From JBKQWK01 sp052139595 (GTDB lineage: Bacteria; Actinomycetota; Thermoleophilia; UBA2241), in the NCBI GenBank assembly GCA_052139595.1, contig JBKQWK010000174.1, forward strand, positions 1 to 9,009: a stretch of DNA of 9,009 bases, written 5' to 3'. The notes beneath the pieces are model-generated. The model had not been told where the DNA came from and did no database searches. It was given only the letters and a program-made list of their open reading frames with translations. How positions within the stretch are numbered: the first letter of the stretch is position 1; each line of letters starts with the position of its first letter. The position numbers and the translations under genes are program-made. Below are positions 1-7,048 of this stretch, in pieces.

Positions 1-189
1 CTGGACTGCCTCGGTCTGTACTGCCCCGAGCCGCTCTTCCAGTCGCGGGAGGCGATTGATGCCATCGCCGTCGGCGAGCTGCTCGAGGTGCTCAGCGACG
101 ACCCCGCCGCCGAGGAAGACCTCACCATGCCATGCTGCCGCCGAGCAGCATGTAGCCGCACCGCAACACGATGCTCAGCAAACTCTTAA
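1..189 (+). CDS. TusA-family sulfurtransferase, 5'-partial, with an aberrant C-terminus
   Basis: The frame is open from the first base and ends at TAA 187-189, giving 62 residues; the start lies left of the window. It begins with residues LDCLGLYCPEPLF, the TusA/SirA signature in which the Cys of CPxP (residue 8 here) carries a persulfide. The helix and strand that follow, up to the DDPAAEED stretch, also match the family. TusA proteins are small cytoplasmic sulfur carriers that pass sulfur between cysteine desulfurases or rhodaneses and acceptors in tRNA thiolation, cofactor synthesis or sulfur oxidation. Family members normally continue for about 30 more residues (the DI..W....G segment and a final beta strand). 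Here the sequence after the acidic motif is Cys/Arg-rich, resembles no TusA end, and stops after about 20 residues. No other frame restores the usual ending. The gene may therefore be damaged. Family identity is secure; function is not. Confidence 0.8.
   Translation: MDCLGLYCPEPLFQSREAIDAIAVGELLEVLSDDPAAEEDLTMPCCRRAACSRTATRCSANS
131..152. repeat. Perfect 8-bp inverted repeat at the point where TusA homology ends
   Basis: CATGCTGC (131-138) and GCAGCATG (145-152) are exact reverse complements around a 6-nt loop. The hairpin lies inside the aberrant tail of the TusA frame, a few bases after conserved residues stop. No T-run follows, so it is not a typical intrinsic terminator. It could be a small palindromic element or a rearrangement scar; the sequence alone does not decide. 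Confidence 0.5.
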
Positions 190-322
190 CAAACGCACAT
201 GGGAATATCACATGACAATGGCAGACTATAGTTGGCTTCTCTATCAGTGCTGGGCGCGGTCTTTACCCTCTTCCCCCACGCCCGGCCCCCGCGGACCTTA
301 CTCCGCGGACGCACAAGCCAAG

Positions 323-362
323 CAACGGCCGCTCACTCACCTGCAGTGGGCGGTCGTTGTTT
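323..362 (+). terminator. Probable intrinsic terminator between tusA and the 66-aa gene
   Basis: Bases 323-337 pair with 345-359 as a continuous 15-bp stem that includes two G-T (G-U in RNA) pairs, closing on a 7-nt loop. On the plus strand the stem is followed by TTT within TGTTTCC. On the other strand the A-containing left flank gives a weaker T-tract, so some bidirectional activity is possible. The element lies 134 bp after the TusA-frame stop and 100 bp before the next gene. The rest of 190-460 shows nothing else I can support. Confidence 0.6.
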
Positions 363-460
363 CCGCCATCGCCTCGACGCTCCGGAGACGATCACGGTCA
401 CGATCACGATTACGCCGGCTCGGCCTGTTGTGTTGTGACGAACCCGTGGAGGGATCAGCG

Positions 461-661
461 GTGAGTGAATTTAACATCATCATCTGGGAAGGCGCTGAGC
501 AAGACAACGGCGATCAGCTGCGCCTGCTCTATAGCCGTGAGCTCGACATGCTCGCTCTGCACGACGTGAGCCACGATACCGTCGTCTTCCTTGAACCGCA
601 GCCCATGGCTTCCCTGAGCGGCGCCTTCCTCGCCTGGGCTCACGGTCTGAGCCTGAACTGA
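461..661 (+). CDS. Hypothetical acidic 66-aa protein
   Basis: GTG at 461 is chosen because GGAGGG (448-453) lies 7 nt upstream; the open frame extends further left but has no other good start and looks non-coding there. The product begins MSEFNIIIWEGAEQDN, has ten Asp/Glu, two Arg and no Lys, and carries neither a signal peptide nor a membrane segment. Nearly every codon ends in G or C, or in the usual alternative, as in the neighbouring real genes, which supports translation. I recognise no family. The frame closes at TGA 659-661, but the overlapping frame carries on with equally gene-like codons (see the possible pseudogene remnant at 640-798), so the protein may be the front part of a longer, broken gene. 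It is alone on this strand, with a terminator-like stem upstream. Confidence 0.6.
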   Translation: MSEFNIIIWEGAEQDNGDQLRLLYSRELDMLALHDVSHDTVVFLEPQPMASLSGAFLAWAHGLSLN

Positions 662-798
662 TCGCGGCGACGGAGCATCTGGCCAAGTTCAGTGAAGTCC
701 GAGAGCAAGTCGAGGGACACATCCGTCGTTCGCTAGGCGAAGGTCAGCTCGGCAAGCAGCACTGCCAATCCGAGCAGGGTGACAGTTGCGCGGCTGTC
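640..798 (+). pseudogene. Possible frameshifted continuation of the 66-aa gene
   Basis: In the frame beginning at base 640, the residues SEPELIAATEHLAKFSEVRE and then QVEGHIRRSLGEGQLGKQ read across the TGA of the upstream gene. They form a plausible charged amphipathic helix with good third-position G/C. This frame has no ATG, GTG or TTG between its previous stop (592-594) and this stretch, so it could not start independently in the usual way. A single-base insertion, or a two-base deletion, near 640-655 would join it to the preceding gene. No classical slippery heptamer is seen, so a mutation or sequencing error is likelier than programmed shifting. The right end is arbitrary: the frame stays open to 1347 but becomes Arg/Pro-rich and loses coding character. 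Confidence 0.3.
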
Positions 799-1244
799 GC
801 CTGCGGGCCGTTTCGGAAGCAGCGACCGTGTCTTAGACGCCTGGCTTTCTTGGCCCACCCGCTTCCGGAGTCAGTCCCTCACTGGCAGCTCGATCGCCAC
901 CCGGAGTGCGCGACCGCTCGACAGGCGCTGCTCGTTGTTTGCGCAACGCTCGCTGTCGCCGGGGCGGCAAACGACCGCGGCCGGCGTGGGCCACGCCGGC
1001 AAGGCCGGTCACTGACGCTCAACCGGCTCGCAAAACGGTCGCAGCCGCCGGGACCTCAGCGTCCGAAGGTGGCCGGCTGCGTAAAGCGCGGCCGCCAGTT
1101 GATCGCTCAGGGCTGTCGCGACTACACTGGCAAGCGCCGACGGTGGCGATCGGTGTCACCCCCTTTCGTCCCCGTCGGCACAACCATCACGCCTCTGCTC
1201 GTTCCTCTCATCAGAAGACCCGCGCGACCGACGGCGTTAAACTG
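662..1244. other. Gene-poor interval of about 580 bp with inverted repeats
   Basis: Beyond the possible frameshift remnant at its left end, I find no convincing gene on either strand. The plus-strand open frames are Arg/Pro/Ser-rich and lack ribosome binding sites, as expected for GC-rich DNA with few stops. The minus strand shows no frame worth reporting. It contains a perfect 9-bp inverted repeat with a 3-nt loop (980-1000), and 1041-1047 pairs with 1074-1080 around a nested 4-bp stem. The interval separates a plus-strand and a minus-strand transcription unit. No T-tract follows either hairpin. Confidence 0.5.
980..1000. repeat. Perfect 9-bp inverted repeat, 3-nt loop
   Basis: GCCGGCGTG (980-988) and CACGCCGGC (992-1000) are exact reverse complements around GGC. 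There is no T-run on either side, so terminator function is doubtful. It is the cleanest symmetric element in the gene-poor stretch. Confidence 0.5.
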
Positions 1245-1574
1245 TCACCTGATCTCTGCCAGATTGCTACGGCGCGTCAGGGCGTCGATGAGCACCGCCC
1301 GTAGCATGTCGAGAGCAGCGATCACCCGCGGGTCGCTGAGCGAATAGCGCAGCTGCGCCCCGTCGCGCTCGGCGAGCACGAGCGAACGCTCGCGCAGCAC
1401 CTTCAGATGACGTGAAATTGTGCTTTGCGGAGTATCCAGGGCCGCCGCCAGAGCGGCCACGTGCTTGGCGCCATCGGCGAGCGCATAGAGAATGAGGATC
1501 CGTGTCGGGTCGGCCAGTGCCTGACAGAGGTTGGCGTGCAGCAAATTGACCTCGGCCCTGAGATGTTCGTCCAT
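1245..1574 (-). CDS. ArsR-family winged-helix transcriptional repressor
   Basis: A 109-aa cytoplasmic DNA-binding protein. The start is the ATG at 1574, because GAGGAG (1585-1580) lies 5 nt upstream; an upstream extension has no such site. The family core is clear: LCQALADPTRILIL (residues 16-29), the recognition-helix region TPQSTISRHLKVL (48-60) and the beta-wing ending in LRYSLSDPRV (75-84). The length is normal for ArsR/SmtB repressors. The alpha-3 metal motif ELCVCDL is replaced by HVAALAAAL and Cys17 is the only cysteine, so this is not a classical As/Cd/Zn sensor. Two-cysteine persulfide sensing of the BigR/SqrR type is also not possible within one chain. The protein is divergent from the GNAT gene, and members typically repress their own or a divergent gene. 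A sulfur link through the nearby TusA gene is only suggestive. Confidence 0.9.
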   Translation of the reverse strand: MDEHLRAEVNLLHANLCQALADPTRILILYALADGAKHVAALAAALDTPQSTISRHLKVLRERSLVLAERDGAQLRYSLSDPRVIAALDMLRAVLIDALTRRSNLAEIR

Positions 1575-1607
1575 GGCCGCTCCTCTCAAACTGAGCTGTT
1601 GACCCAC

Positions 1608-1616
1608 ACCGTAGCA
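1608..1616 (-). promoter_or_regulatory. Candidate extended -10 element of the arsR-type gene
   Basis: Reading the minus strand, TGCTACGGT (1616-1608) fits an extended -10 (TGn followed by TAnnnT) located 33 nt upstream of the ATG. No good -35 hexamer stands 17 nt upstream. The same nine bases recur at the candidate helicase promoter (7237-7229), which is mild support. Confidence 0.25.
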
Positions 1617-1828
1617 TGAGCGCGGATGCTCGAAACGCAAGCACTGCGAAGACCGCGGCCACTCTTCAGTTGCCTGTCCTTCTTGAGCCTGAGAAAGAGT
1701 TCGCCTTTTGGCCGATCGTCGCGCAGCTTACCGTTCGACAAGGAGCGCGCCGGACAGGGCGGGATGTGCCGGCAGATCAACGATCAGACGCTCGATACCA
1801 GGCGTCACTAAGGAGTACACTCTCGCCC

Positions 1829-2374
1829 ATGGAGATCGAGCTGCAACCGTTCACAGCCGGCGACTACGACCGCCTCATTGGCTGGGTCAGTTCACCCGAA
1901 GCGCTCCTGCAGTGGGCCGGCGATGCCTTCACCTATCCGCTCACGGCGCTGCAACTGGACCAGCACCTGGCTGCGCTCCAGTGCGGCCGGCGGCGCATCT
2001 ACAAGGCCCTCGACAGAGCGAACGGCGAAGTCATCGGCCACATCGAGCTCAACGGCATCGACATGAGCCAGCGCCAAGCCCGGATCACGCGCTTGCTCGT
2101 TGGCGATGTTGCCCGCCGCGGCCAGGGCATCGATAGCGAGATCGTGCTCGCCATGCTGCGAGTCGGCTTTGACGAACTCGACCTGCAGCGCATCGAACTG
2201 TTCGTCTTTGAGTTCAACGTGGTTGCCATCCGCCTCTACGAACAGCTTGGCTTCGTGCGCGAGGGCTCACTCGTCGAGTTCTACAGCAGGGGCGATAGCT
2301 TCTGGAACGTCTACGTGCTGGCCATGCTTCAAGACAGCTGGCGCGCGCGTTACGGCGCTCATCACCCTGCCTAA
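1829..2374 (+). CDS. GNAT-family N-acetyltransferase, RimJ/RimL-like
   Basis: A 181-aa cytoplasmic enzyme expected to move an acetyl group from acetyl-CoA to an amine, such as a protein N-terminus, an amino sugar or a small molecule. Motif A is visible at residues 88-105 (LLVGDVARRGQGIDSEI), where the RRGQG loop binds the CoA pyrophosphate. Motif B follows with N130, Y137 and LGFVREG (140-146), the usual end of this subfamily. The Gly-Ile-Gly typical of the CoA loop is Gly-Ile-Asp here, a modest deviation. The start is ATG 1829, where homology-like sequence begins. AGGAG (1811-1815) is 13 nt upstream, longer than ideal, and a -10-like TACACT (1816-1821) would place the transcript start almost on the ATG. 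The gene stands alone, divergent from arsR, with a small hairpin overlapping its stop. The substrate cannot be read from the sequence. Confidence 0.9.
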   Translation: MEIELQPFTAGDYDRLIGWVSSPEALLQWAGDAFTYPLTALQLDQHLAALQCGRRRIYKALDRANGEVIGHIELNGIDMSQRQARITRLLVGDVARRGQGIDSEIVLAMLRVGFDELDLQRIELFVFEFNVVAIRLYEQLGFVREGSLVEFYSRGDSFWNVYVLAMLQDSWRARYGAHHPA

Positions 2375-2393
2375 GCGCGGCCAAAACCGCGCT
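2374..2393 (+). terminator. Weak hairpin directly after the GNAT stop
   Basis: AGCGCGG (2374-2380) and CCGCGCT (2387-2393) form a perfect 7-bp stem with a CCAAAA loop, beginning at the last base of the stop codon. No T-tract follows directly; a second short stem (2402-2406 with 2410-2414) ends in TTT. Together they may end the GNAT transcript. The rest of the stretch up to 2658 holds only a 10-bp-spaced duplication of TCTGAGAG (2482 and 2492). Confidence 0.35.
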
Positions 2394-2658
2394 GGCTGGC
2401 GAAGCCTCAGGCTTTACTCACGCGCTGCCCTTACAGCTGGCCATTTTCAGCCGCGCTTGCGAACAAGGCTACCGGCCGTCTTCTGAGAGTATCTGAGAGC
2501 GAGGATCTTCAGCGATCCGTTGCGACTGTGGACGCCAGCGAGCTGATATGCCGCTGCAGAGCAGGCCGCACATCCTGCCACTGCACGTGTTGGCAGTTGA
2601 TCGATCTGTCAGACAACCCTGGGAGATTCGCTGCGCCATCGCGTACTCAGCGGCTCAG

Positions 2659-2892
2659 TCAGGAGTGCGATCGCGTATGTCGCTGCCGAGGGTACGCACG
2701 CCCCTGGGCAAACTGGCGCTGTCGAGATGCGCGACGCCATTGCGCTGACGCTCTCAGCTGCCGCTGGCGAGAGGCGTTGAGGGCGTGCTCACGATAGGTA
2801 ATGACGGCCAGGTAGACAAGACAGGAGAAAGCAACCAGGGTGGCGATCACAGCAATCGCATCGAGCGCAACGTAGGCAACACTCGTAAGCAT
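2659..2892 (-). CDS. Small single-span membrane protein downstream of kdpE-like gene
   Basis: A 77-aa product of unknown function. The ATG at 2892 is preferred because AAAGGTGG (2905-2898) lies 5 nt upstream; a GTG at 2913 would add seven residues without a better site. Residues 4-33 form one hydrophobic segment (SVAYVALDAIAVIATLVAFS then CLVYLAVITY), followed by YREHALNASRQRQLR and a long Arg/Gln-rich tail. That order predicts an N-terminal anchor with a cytoplasmic basic tail. The first 45 codons have strong coding character; the tail is weaker and might be a read-out after a lost stop. It is on the strand of the two-component pair, 187 bp downstream. It resembles KdpF only in being a one-helix protein; the sequence is not recognisably KdpF. 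Confidence 0.6.
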   Translation of the reverse strand: MLTSVAYVALDAIAVIATLVAFSCLVYLAVITYREHALNASRQRQLRASAQWRRASRQRQFAQGRAYPRQRHTRSHS

Positions 2893-3041
2893 TGCGGCCA
2901 CCTTTCTCTCCACGCCTGACCTGGGGGCAAGCGATGCCCAGCGAAAACGAAAGCTATACGTCTGGGCTCAGGGTACCGGGGAGGCAGTAAGGAGGCCGTG
3001 CAGGTCAGTGGTCACGGTGCAAAGGTTTCGTAAAGGCAGCC

Positions 3042-3074
3042 TCAGGAGGCGTGCGGCGGACGGCGGACTCCTGA
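3042..3074 (-). terminator. Inverted repeat just after the kdpE-like stop
   Basis: TCAGGAG (3042-3048) and CTCCTGA (3068-3074) are exact reverse complements with a 19-nt GC-rich loop, beginning 5 nt beyond the response-regulator stop on the minus strand. Reading that strand, GGCTGCCTTTACG follows, a poor T-tract. It could reduce read-through into the small membrane-protein gene or be a weak terminator. Confidence 0.3.
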
Positions 3075-3079
3075 AGTGC

Positions 3080-3820
3080 TCAGCTCGTGCGCGGCTCGCT
3101 TGCCGGTGAAGGAGGATCGTTACTCTCGGGGACCGACAACCTGAAACCGACACCCGGTTCTGTGATGATGTAACGCGGTCCGACCGGCGACGGCTCGATC
3201 TTCTTGCGCAGATTGCTGACGTGGACGCGCAGAATCTGCGCATCTTCAACCCACTCGGGCCCCCACACATGTTCGAGGATCATCTTCTGCGTGACCACCA
3301 GGTTGGCGTTGCGCGCTAGGAAGGTGAGGATGTCGAACTCGATCGGTGTCAGGGCAACGTCGCTGCCGGCAAGGGTGACCCGGCGGCGGGCGATGTCGAT
3401 CGTCAGATCGCCCGCCGCAACAACCGGCGGCGGCGAGATGAGGGCCGCCGCTCGGCGCAGCAGAGCACGAATGCGCGCCAGTAGCTCGCCGGCCGAGAAC
3501 GGCTTGGTGAGATAGTCGTCGGCGCCTTCGTCGAGCGCTTTGATCTTGTCGCTTTCGGCCGATCGCACCGAGAGGATTAAGATCGGCGCGGTCATCCACG
3601 AGCGCAGCTCACGGCAGACCTCGAGGCCGCTGCGGTCGGGCAGCGTCAAGTCGAGGATCACCAGGTCGGGCGGATGGTCAATTGCCTGCATGAGTGCCTC
3701 GTGAGCGCTGGCGGCCAGGTCGAGCGTATAGCCGCGTGTGCGCAAAATCGAGGTCAGCGCCCGCCGAATCTGTTCCTCGTCGTCGACAACGAGAATGCGC
3801 GTCGGCCGCTCGGGGATCAT
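3080..3820 (-). CDS. kdpE: OmpR/PhoB-type response regulator, KdpE-like
   Basis: A 246-aa cytoplasmic regulator. The receiver domain (about residues 7-120) has the acidic pair D13-D14, phosphoacceptor D57 in LVILDLTLPDRSG, Ser84 in the Thr/Ser switch position, Y103, and K106 in the LTKPF motif. The C-terminal winged-helix domain (about 135-230) begins with GDLTIDIARRRVTL and includes LTPIEFDILTFLARN and HVSNLRKKIE, ending in the family's ITEPGVGFRL. This composition matches KdpE closely. The ATG overlaps the kinase stop as ATGA (3820-3817), and GGAGG lies 4 nt upstream inside the kinase gene, so the two are translationally coupled. Phosphorylation by the adjacent kinase should control DNA binding. 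The usual target, kdpFABC, is not in the window, so regulation of a potassium pump is inferred from family only. Confidence 0.93.
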   Translation of the reverse strand: MIPERPTRILVVDDEEQIRRALTSILRTRGYTLDLAASAHEALMQAIDHPPDLVILDLTLPDRSGLEVCRELRSWMTAPILILSVRSAESDKIKALDEGADDYLTKPFSAGELLARIRALLRRAAALISPPPVVAAGDLTIDIARRRVTLAGSDVALTPIEFDILTFLARNANLVVTQKMILEHVWGPEWVEDAQILRVHVSNLRKKIEPSPVGPRYIITEPGVGFRLSVPESNDPPSPASEPRTS

Positions 3821-5421
3821 CCCGCCTCCTCTGCCGCCCTGGTGGCGGCGGGCAAGGTTATCATGAAGCGGGCACCGTGTGGCGAAACGTCCTCGATGTG
3901 GATCGTGCCCCCGTGGGCGCGCACGATCTCGCGCGTGATCGCCAGTCCCAAGCCGGTGCCCGACGGAGCTTGTGTCCCGGTCTGGCGGCCACGATAGAAC
4001 TTCTCGAACACGGCCTCATGTTCGTCTGCTGGTACGCCGGGGCCTTCATCTTCTACCCACAGGCGCGTCGTGCCGTCGGCCGAGGCCCGTGCGCCAACAG
4101 TGACGGTTGTCTGCGAACCAGCGTAGAGGAGGGCGTTTTCGAGCAGGTTCTGGAGCACGCGCGCCCATTGGGCAAAGTCCACCTGGAGTACTGGCAGGTC
4201 ATCGGGCAGCTCAAACTTTATGCGTGTGCGCAAATGTGACGGCAGGGTGTCGAATGCAGTGGCCAAAATGTCGGCCAGTTCGTAGGGTTCACGATGCGGC
4301 TCCCATTGCCGAGCCTCGAGGCGCGAGAGGTCAAGCAGAGCGCCAATACTGTTATTGAGGCGGGCGATATTGGCGACAATAGCACGCAGCTCGTCGCGGA
4401 CGCTCTGCTCATCCCAAGTGACATCACCTTCAAGCAGATTGCTGACGCTGGCAGTGAGGGCTGCCAACGGCGTTTTGAGCTCGTGCGAGACCGACGACAG
4501 GAGGCTCGATTTGAGGCGGTCAGCTTCGCGCGCCGCCTCGGCGCTGGTAGCTGCGAGCTGCAGATTCTGGCGCTCAAGAAAGACGGCGACGAGGTTCGCC
4601 AATGAGGCCAGCAGCCGTCCCTCGGCGGGTCCGTACGGGCGTCTATCGTGCCGCGCCGCCACCGTCAGCACACCGGTCACTCCGGACGGGCTTAGCAGCG
4701 GCAGAAAGACGCCGCCGGCGTCGCCAAGGGCACGAAAGCTGGTCTCGCCGGCAGCGGCGGTCGTCTCACCGGCAGAGGCTGCCCGTGTGTCGCGTGCAGC
4801 TGATGGGTTGTAGGGCAGACCCAAGGGCAAGCCGTGCGCGTAGGCCCACTCGGCGAGGCGGGTCGTTTCGCCGTCGAATGAGTCTTGCGGCGGTGTGACG
4901 CAGAAGCTGTGTAACCGGCCGCTTTCAGCGACGAAGAGTTGTGCCGAATCGGCGCCGACGAGCTGCACGATCTCGCCGAGCACGGTTTCGGCCATCGTTT
5001 TCGTCGACGTCTGTGAGACCAGGCCGGCACTCAAGCGGTTGAGCGCCGCGGTTTCGCGCTCACGCGCCACGGCGCGCGCCTCGCGCTCGCGCATGAGGCC
5101 TGTCTGAATGCCGACGAGCACGCCAACGACGAGAAAAGCGAGCAGTGAAAGCAGATCCTTGTAGTCGCGAATCTGCAGGGTGTGGTAGGGCGGCAGAAAG
5201 TAGAAGTCCCAGGCGAAGAAGGCGAGTACTGCCGCCAGGAGCGCCGGGCCGGTGCCACTGCTGCTGGCGACGAAGACGACAATGAGCAGGTACAGCAATG
5301 CCCACTGCCCCTTGGCGAAGTGCTCGCGCCCGGGGTAGAAGATTGCTGTTGAGACGGCGATCGCCAGGATCGCGAAGACGTAGCCATAGCGCGCCAGAAG
5401 CGCCTGTACCTTGGCTTTCAC
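3817..5421 (-). CDS. Short KdpD-like membrane sensor histidine kinase
   Basis: A 534-aa kinase with the C-terminal half of KdpD architecture. Four hydrophobic segments (about 12-31, 40-56, 58-76, 90-109) form a DUF4118 membrane domain with the typical WDFYFLPPYHTLQIRDYKDL segment. A GAF-like region follows (about 139-285). The HisKA dimerisation domain has the phospho-acceptor H313 in SVSHELKTPLAALTASVSNL, and the ATPase domain has N429, DEGPG (458-462) and GTGLGL (488-493). It phosphorylates the neighbouring response regulator. Classical KdpD is about 900 aa with an N-terminal KdpD domain and a Usp domain; both are absent, since the protein starts a few residues before the first helix. The GTG at 5421 is used because no upstream in-frame start exists; its ribosome binding site is weak. 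An AGETTAAAGETS low-complexity insertion sits in the GAF region. Confidence 0.93.
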   Translation of the reverse strand: MKAKVQALLARYGYVFAILAIAVSTAIFYPGREHFAKGQWALLYLLIVVFVASSSGTGPALLAAVLAFFAWDFYFLPPYHTLQIRDYKDLLSLLAFLVVGVLVGIQTGLMREREARAVARERETAALNRLSAGLVSQTSTKTMAETVLGEIVQLVGADSAQLFVAESGRLHSFCVTPPQDSFDGETTRLAEWAYAHGLPLGLPYNPSAARDTRAASAGETTAAAGETSFRALGDAGGVFLPLLSPSGVTGVLTVAARHDRRPYGPAEGRLLASLANLVAVFLERQNLQLAATSAEAAREADRLKSSLLSSVSHELKTPLAALTASVSNLLEGDVTWDEQSVRDELRAIVANIARLNNSIGALLDLSRLEARQWEPHREPYELADILATAFDTLPSHLRTRIKFELPDDLPVLQVDFAQWARVLQNLLENALLYAGSQTTVTVGARASADGTTRLWVEDEGPGVPADEHEAVFEKFYRGRQTGTQAPSGTGLGLAITREIVRAHGGTIHIEDVSPHGARFMITLPAATRAAEEAG

Positions 5422-5468
5422 GAACGGCCGCCAGGTTGCCGGTTGTCGGGTCTGGGCCCGCCGGCGCT

Positions 5469-5495
5469 ACGCACCGGTACGTACATCACGCACCG
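5469..5495. promoter_or_regulatory. Direct repeat with central palindrome upstream of kdpD-like gene
   Basis: ACGCACCG occurs at 5469-5476 and again at 5488-5495, a 19-bp period (about two helical turns), and GTACGTAC (5477-5484) lies between them. The arrangement sits 48 bp upstream of the kinase start, where a response-regulator dimer could bind for autoregulation. It is a candidate only. Confidence 0.25.
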
Positions 5496-5559
5496 CGAGC
5501 GGTCGTGACGTCGGCGTGCCTGAGCACACGAGTGGTGTACGAAGGCGGTGCCCGCTCGC

Positions 5560-5565
5560 ATTGTA
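5560..5565 (-). promoter_or_regulatory. Possible -10 hexamer for the kdpDE-like operon
   Basis: On the minus strand TACAAT (5565-5560) matches five of six bases of the -10 consensus and would give a leader of about 130 nt before the kinase GTG. No TTGACA-like hexamer lies 17 nt upstream, and that position overlaps the helicase terminator. An activator-dependent promoter is possible. Confidence 0.25.
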
Positions 5566-5574
5566 CAGCCGCTA

Positions 5575-5623
5575 GACGAGAGAGATGCCGGCGCCGGCAG
5601 GCAAGCTGCTGGCGCCGGCATCT
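5575..5623 (-). terminator. Strong intrinsic terminator of the helicase gene
   Basis: Bases 5583-5600 pair with 5606-5623 to form an 18-bp stem: 13 perfect pairs, one G-T pair, four more pairs and a 5-nt loop. Reading the minus strand it starts 9 nt after the helicase stop and is followed by a pyrimidine tract CTCTCGTCT. It separates the helicase from the kinase operon on the same strand, so the latter should have its own promoter. Confidence 0.75.
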
Positions 5624-5632
5624 GCAATGCGC

Positions 5633-7048
<1,416 letters not shown>

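Noticed and set aside
232..438. 68-aa plus-strand open frame with a TITVTITIT stretch
   Set aside because: The stretch comes from a fourfold ACGRTY hexamer run (388-411). There is no ribosome binding site, and the frame crosses the terminator-like stem at 323-359.
1172..1234. CCGTCGG and CCGACGG as a terminator for arsR
   Set aside because: The arms are about 50 nt apart, the heptamer recurs nearby by chance, and no T-tract follows.
850..1347. Long plus-strand open frames over the gene-poor stretch
   Set aside because: Products are Arg/Pro/Ser-rich without family features, lack ribosome binding sites, and run antisense into the clear ArsR gene. Long open frames are expected by chance at this GC content.
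2528..2797. 89-aa Cys-rich plus-strand frame (zinc-protein-like appearance)
   Set aside because: Cysteines are not in regular CxxC pairs, there is no ribosome binding site, and it overlaps the tail of the minus-strand membrane-protein gene.
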